From assembly GCA_946644025.1 (NCBI GenBank), contig CAMPCG010000141.1, positions 1-7,439 of the forward strand: a DNA stretch of 7,439 nt, given 5' to 3'. The notes beneath the pieces were generated by a model that was not told the DNA's origin, ran no database searches, and saw nothing but the letters and a program-made list of their open reading frames with translations. Below, piece by piece: positions 4,968 through 7,439 of this stretch. The translations under genes were made by a program, and so were the position numbers. Position 1 is the stretch's first letter. The number at the start of each line of letters is the position of its first letter. Source of the DNA: an uncultured Prevotellaceae bacterium (lineage in GTDB: Bacteria; Bacteroidota; Bacteroidia; Bacteroidales; Bacteroidaceae).

Positions 4968-6281
4968 ATGACTCTTCGAGAAAAGGCAACCATATTCAGG
5001 CATCAGTGCGACGTGATGGACGTCACTCGCAAGAACAAGCGCTACGGGCGCGACTCCGTGGCCTTCGAGCGGCACTGGGTCTCGCAGCTCTATAGCGACA
5101 CGCAGGCGCGGCTGGAGCGTACGTTCCGGATAGAAGAGGACTATGCCTTTCTAACTCCCATTCCGCGCTGGCGTGAGATATTTGCTACCTGCGCCTCTGG
5201 GCGCAATGCCGACCATGAGTTCTGCGATGCGCTGGAGCCGTATATTGAGCGCGAGTTGCACGAGCGTACGTTTAACAACCGCATAGACATGGGCAGTCAG
5301 GCAGCCATCAACCGGGTTATGGAAGATGTCTTCGAGGTTACGCAGGGTTATACCCGTCCTGCCCGCATCATAAAGCTTGATCTTAAAGGCTTTTTCCCGA
5401 ATGCTAACCTTGACCGTGTGGAGCAGTTCTTTCTTGATATTATCGACAAGTATCAGGACGACATCATTGCCAATGCTGTTATGTCGGGCGAATGTCCGCC
5501 GGCCTACGCCGCCGAATATCCTGCCTATCTGCGTTGGCTTGCGATGGTCGTCATCCACTGCTGCCCCACGCTTCACTGCGAATTGCGCACGCCACGCGCC
5601 TTCTGGCACGAGTATATTGACCCCGAGAAATCGCTCTTCGGAAAGCCAGACGGCATCGGTGCGCCAATAGGCCGTCTGCCGTCACAGAAAGGCATGGGCC
5701 TGTATGTGAACGACGAGGTGCGCTGGCTCAACGACGACTGTGGTGTGCGCACCACCTGCTTCATGGACGACTTCGTAATGGCGGTGCCTGAAAATCGTCA
5801 TTGCTATGTACTGTCGCTTATACCAGTACTCCGCAAACGGCTCGCCGCCAAAGGCGTTCGTCTGAACGAGAAGAAGTTCTACGACCAGCCATCCCAACGT
5901 GGGCTTGAGTTTCTCGGGTCTCATATCCGCAACAACCGGCTACACCTGAATGATTGTACGTATCGGCGCGGCATGGAGCGGCTGCGGGAGTTCAACAGCC
6001 TGCCGCCGCGTGAAAAGCACCTCCATCTCGAAAGTTTCCTCTCGTCTATCAACAGTTACTTCGGGTTGCTGAAGAATCGTACCGACCACAATCGGCTGAT
6101 GACTATGCTCCGGAGTGTCGACACGGGCTGGTGGCACTACTGCCACTACGATCCCCGACGCCAGTGCGTCGTCGCCAACGAGAGTTACGGCCATCGCAAC
6201 CTTATCAACAGTAAACATCATTTATTAACCAACAAAAAGATTAAGCATCATGACACAACAGGAAAAGCAATCGCTGCTTAA
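4968..6281 (+). CDS. DGR reverse transcriptase
   Basis: A 437-aa RNA-dependent DNA polymerase that would copy TR RNA into adenine-mutated cDNA together with Avd. RT motifs appear in order. Motif A is 'IIKLDLKGFFPN' with catalytic D138. The DGR-specific replacement of the usual QGxxxSP box is 'IGRLPSQ' (234-240), with S239-Q240. Motif C is 'CFMDDFVM' with catalytic D267-D268, phenylalanine replacing the common tyrosine. Next come 'RLNEKKF' (298-304) and 'GLEFLGSHI' (312-320, motif E region). A thumb-like helical region with 'SSINSYFGLLKN' (359-370) follows. The first ~130 residues are the DGR-type N-terminal extension. There is no fused protease, maturase or integrase domain, as expected for DGR RTs (Brt in BPP-1). 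The start ATG directly follows an A8 tract; the 3' end overlaps the next gene by 32 nt, and the tail after about residue 410 is Lys/His-rich and lower in GC. Confidence 0.96.
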   Translation: MTLREKATIFRHQCDVMDVTRKNKRYGRDSVAFERHWVSQLYSDTQARLERTFRIEEDYAFLTPIPRWREIFATCASGRNADHEFCDALEPYIERELHERTFNNRIDMGSQAAINRVMEDVFEVTQGYTRPARIIKLDLKGFFPNANLDRVEQFFLDIIDKYQDDIIANAVMSGECPPAYAAEYPAYLRWLAMVVIHCCPTLHCELRTPRAFWHEYIDPEKSLFGKPDGIGAPIGRLPSQKGMGLYVNDEVRWLNDDCGVRTTCFMDDFVMAVPENRHCYVLSLIPVLRKRLAAKGVRLNEKKFYDQPSQRGLEFLGSHIRNNRLHLNDCTYRRGMERLREFNSLPPREKHLHLESFLSSINSYFGLLKNRTDHNRLMTMLRSVDTGWWHYCHYDPRRQCVVANESYGHRNLINSKHHLLTNKKIKHHDTTGKAIAA

Positions 6282-6498
6282 CGAGCAGTATCTTATCGTC
6301 AACAACGCAGAGGCAGAGTTGAAGGCTACCGACTATATCGCAGCCAAGATTGCCGAGGGTAAGGCCACCAAGACCGAGTACAAGGAGAAGATTGAAAAGC
6401 GCCAGCAGTGGCGAGATAAAATCAATGCTGCACAGGAAGAGATAGCCCGACTGGAGGCTGTCGAAACCGAGGACGATGCGCCACATCTCGATGAGTAG
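6250..6498 (+). CDS. Small coiled-coil phage protein
   Basis: An 82-aa, charged, almost wholly helical protein that begins inside the last 32 nt of the RT gene in another frame, suggesting translational coupling. Residues 1-25 are helix-prone (QQEKQSLLNEQYLIVNNAEAEL). After a short turn (AEGKA), residues ~40-72 form a heptad-like helix (EYKEKIEKRQQWRDKINAAQ), and the tail is acidic. It has no signal peptide or membrane segment. Short helical-hairpin proteins with this layout occur next to tail genes in many phages and may act as chaperones or tail accessory proteins; I cannot name the family. Nothing links it to retrohoming other than its position, so it most likely belongs to the tail operon in which the DGR is inserted. 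Confidence 0.8.
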   Translation: MTQQEKQSLLNEQYLIVNNAEAELKATDYIAAKIAEGKATKTEYKEKIEKRQQWRDKINAAQEEIARLEAVETEDDAPHLDE

Positions 6499-6502
6499 CA
6501 AC

Positions 6503-6531
6503 GGTGCCCGCCGTCTATCCGGCGGGCCACC
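6503..6531 (+). other. Strong GC hairpin in the 6499-6594 spacer
   Basis: GCCCGCCG (6506-6513) pairs perfectly with CGGCGGGC (6520-6527) around the 6-nt loop TCTATC. Beyond a single bulged C (6528), GGT (6503-6505) pairs with ACC (6529-6531), making 11 pairs in all. It begins 4 nt after the stop codon of the small coiled-coil gene. No T-run follows, so it is a terminator-like or RNA-stabilising element rather than a classical intrinsic terminator. Confidence 0.5.
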
Positions 6532-6562
6532 TGCCCTTGCGTCCGTCGGCGCTCGTATTTAT

Positions 6563-6586
6563 CTTAACACCAAAACTTAACACCAA
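6563..6586 (+). repeat. 11-nt tandem-like direct repeat in translation leader
   Basis: CTTAACACCAA occurs at 6563-6573 and 6576-6586, separated by 2 nt, and ends 8 nt before the ATG at 6595. It sits where a ribosome-binding site would be and contains no Shine-Dalgarno motif, consistent with A-rich Bacteroidota leaders. It may be a duplicated translation enhancer or a slippage product. Confidence 0.55.
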
Positions 6587-6594
6587 TCAGAATT

Positions 6595-6978
6595 ATGGCA
6601 AATTATTACAAAGGCGACGAGATTAAGTTCGCCATCAAAATCGAAGCCCCGGGCTTCTCGATGGACACCGACGACTTCGACATCGAGGTTAAGTCGGGAA
6701 ACACCAGCGTGAAAGGATACAAGGACGCATCCAAGAGCCAGGACACCGATGTAGTCATCTTCAAGGAGACAGAGACGGTACAGCCAGAGACTCCAGAAGG
6801 CGAGGAACCTGCAGAGCCCGTTACCGTCAACACATGGTATGCCATCGTTGACACTTCTAAACTTGCGCTTAATGAAATGCGTGTCATCGCTACGGCGTAT
6901 ATCGTCGATGCCAACGCCAACGACGGTGTGCGAAAGAACATCGCCGTGCAGAAATTAGGTAGACTCGTAGAAGCATAA
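6595..6978 (+). CDS. Ig-like / baseplate-upper-protein-like phage protein
   Basis: A 127-aa beta-rich protein. It opens with 'YYKGDEIKFAIKIEAPGFSM', then a D-rich strand turn, a 'VKSGNTSVKGYKD' strand, an acidic proline-rich loop (about residues 64-78, QPETPEGEEPAEP) and closes with 'VIATAYIVDANANDGVRKNIAVQKLGRLV'. The pattern (ligand-like KGDD/E start, alternating strands, D-G-VR ending) recalls the N-terminal Ig-like domain of phage baseplate upper or distal-tail proteins in Bacteroidales and Gram-positive phages. It has no signal peptide. It is probably a tail or baseplate accessory component made with the next gene, which starts 5 nt after its stop codon. The family resemblance is from memory and not verified, so the specific name is tentative. 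Confidence 0.75.
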   Translation: MANYYKGDEIKFAIKIEAPGFSMDTDDFDIEVKSGNTSVKGYKDASKSQDTDVVIFKETETVQPETPEGEEPAEPVTVNTWYAIVDTSKLALNEMRVIATAYIVDANANDGVRKNIAVQKLGRLVEA

Positions 6979-6983
6979 GCACC

Positions 6984-7310
6984 ATGACATGCCTTAATTT
7001 CGACCTCACTCTGGTGCCATCGGCGGTGCTGACCGCTACCGCCGTCACTGCAGCAACGCTTGCGGTGTCGACGGCGGAGCAACCGGCACTGGCGGTGGTG
7101 CCCGTCGAGCAGCCGTCGCTCGCCGTCACACCAGCCGACCAGGCTGCGCTATCGGTCGGGCCAGTGCGGCAGGCCACGCTCACACTCGGCGAGGTATGCA
7201 CCGTTAGCAACGATACCATTGTGGTACTCGCTGCCAGCGACGGACCACTGCGCACCAGAGACGGCGGTTACTTCCTGCTCAATCCGGCGACGAACCCGCC
7301 GGGCGTATAG
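6984..7310 (+). CDS. Small phage protein with 10-residue repeats
   Basis: A 108-aa protein starting 5 nt after the preceding stop codon, so very likely co-translated. After 'MTCLNFDLTLVPSAV' there are repeats with an exact 10-residue period: LAVSTAEQPA (26-35), LAVVPVEQPS (36-45), LAVTPADQAA (46-55), LSVGPVRQAT (56-65) and a decayed LTLGEVCTVS (66-75), with a degenerate copy at 16-25. L and V recur at unit positions 1 and 3, P at 5, Q at 8. The period and hydrophobic alternation suggest a stacked beta structure. The C-terminal part (ASDGPLRTRDGGYFLLNP) looks like a small beta tip. The job is unknown; tail-operon context suggests a short spike or baseplate protein. Confidence 0.75.
   Translation: MTCLNFDLTLVPSAVLTATAVTAATLAVSTAEQPALAVVPVEQPSLAVTPADQAALSVGPVRQATLTLGEVCTVSNDTIVVLAASDGPLRTRDGGYFLLNPATNPPGV
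7059..7208 (+). repeat. 30-nt-period coding repeat region
   Basis: Five consecutive 30-nt units encode the 10-residue L-A-V-x-P-x-x-Q-x-x repeat. Nucleotide identity between units is moderate (for example the gtcgagcagccg / gccgaccaggct segments), indicating old duplication with divergence under protein-level constraint. Confidence 0.6.
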
Positions 7311-7320
7311 CGTCCAGTAC

Positions 7321-7339
7321 GCTGCTGTATCACAGCAGC
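7321..7339 (+). other. Hairpin after the repeat gene
   Basis: GCTGCTG (7321-7327) pairs with CAGCAGC (7333-7339) around TATCA, 11 nt after the stop of the repeat gene. A second, weaker one, GGAGAC (7364-7369) with GTCTCC (7381-7386), follows with a partly A-rich loop. Neither is followed by a convincing T-run, so termination is uncertain. Confidence 0.35.
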
Positions 7340-7418
7340 CACTCACTTCTCACAAAGGGAATTGGAGACTGAAAAAAGCGGTCTCCGGTTTCTTGAAAAT
7401 CCTCTCACAGAAATTCAC

Positions 7419-7439
7419 ATGACATCCCTGTCACCCACC
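7419..7439 (+). CDS. Possible start of a further gene (3' partial)
   Basis: ATG at 7419 opens a frame of seven codons (MTSLSPT) running off the window end. It is placed plausibly after the hairpins following the repeat gene, and the context ATGA overlaps the stop of another short frame. Too little sequence is present to identify it. Confidence 0.25.

Noticed and set aside
7060..7422. Frame ending in a lysine-rich helix-like peptide (nt ~7350-7422) and overlapping ATG 7419
   Set aside because: The last 24 codons look protein-like, but the rest is a shadow of the repeat gene and no usable start codon lies near the plausible part. It could be a tiny peptide but cannot be supported.
1..7439. Second VR target, CRISPR array, tRNA or insertion sequence
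   Set aside because: By eye, no other stretch matches the TR 3' segment, no regularly spaced repeat-spacer array is present, no cloverleaf was found in the spacers, and no transposase or terminal inverted repeats were seen.

Overview
The window reads as a piece of the tail or host-recognition operon of a phage or prophage, with a complete diversity-generating retroelement (DGR) embedded in it. All convincing genes lie on the + strand and are closely packed. The host is probably a member of the Bacteroidales (Bacteroidota). The support is that several starts (positions 545, 1001, 2692, 4968, 6595) follow AT-rich, A-rich leaders with no Shine-Dalgarno motif, and that the DGR and adhesin proteins look like those of Bacteroidales gut phages. 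The host assignment is inference; the coding DNA is GC-rich, which fits a higher-GC member of the order.

Region 1 (1-2653) holds the 3' end of a tail-fibre-like gene, a 137-aa alanine-rich coiled-coil protein and a 550-aa fibre-like protein with a carbohydrate-binding-module-like segment near its N-terminus. Region 2 (2692-4069) is the DGR target gene, 446 aa. Its last ~80 residues look like a C-type-lectin-type fold and contain the variable repeat (VR, 3891-4017). A GC-rich hairpin with a GTAA tetraloop follows its stop codon.

Region 3 (4117-6281) is the DGR machinery: a possible 41-aa ORF, an Avd-like accessory protein, a structured non-coding stretch, the template repeat (TR, 4787-4913) and a reverse transcriptase with the DGR-type IGRxxSQ motif. 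TR and VR align without gaps over 127 nt. They differ at 18 positions, and 17 of these are adenines in TR, which is the signature of adenine mutagenesis. Region 4 (6250-7439) carries three small phage-type proteins: a coiled coil, an Ig-like or baseplate-like protein, and a protein with an exact 10-residue repeat. The first codons of a further gene may follow.

The working model is that TR RNA, with flanking RNA, is copied by the RT-Avd complex with errors at adenines, and the cDNA replaces VR in the adhesin gene. This would vary about 13 surface residues of the presumed receptor-binding tip while the neighbouring fibre and baseplate genes provide the scaffold. The system type is known. The less ordinary items are the nested hairpin/pseudoknot upstream of TR, the single non-adenine mismatch, the tiny ORF overlapping avd, and the 10-residue repeat protein.
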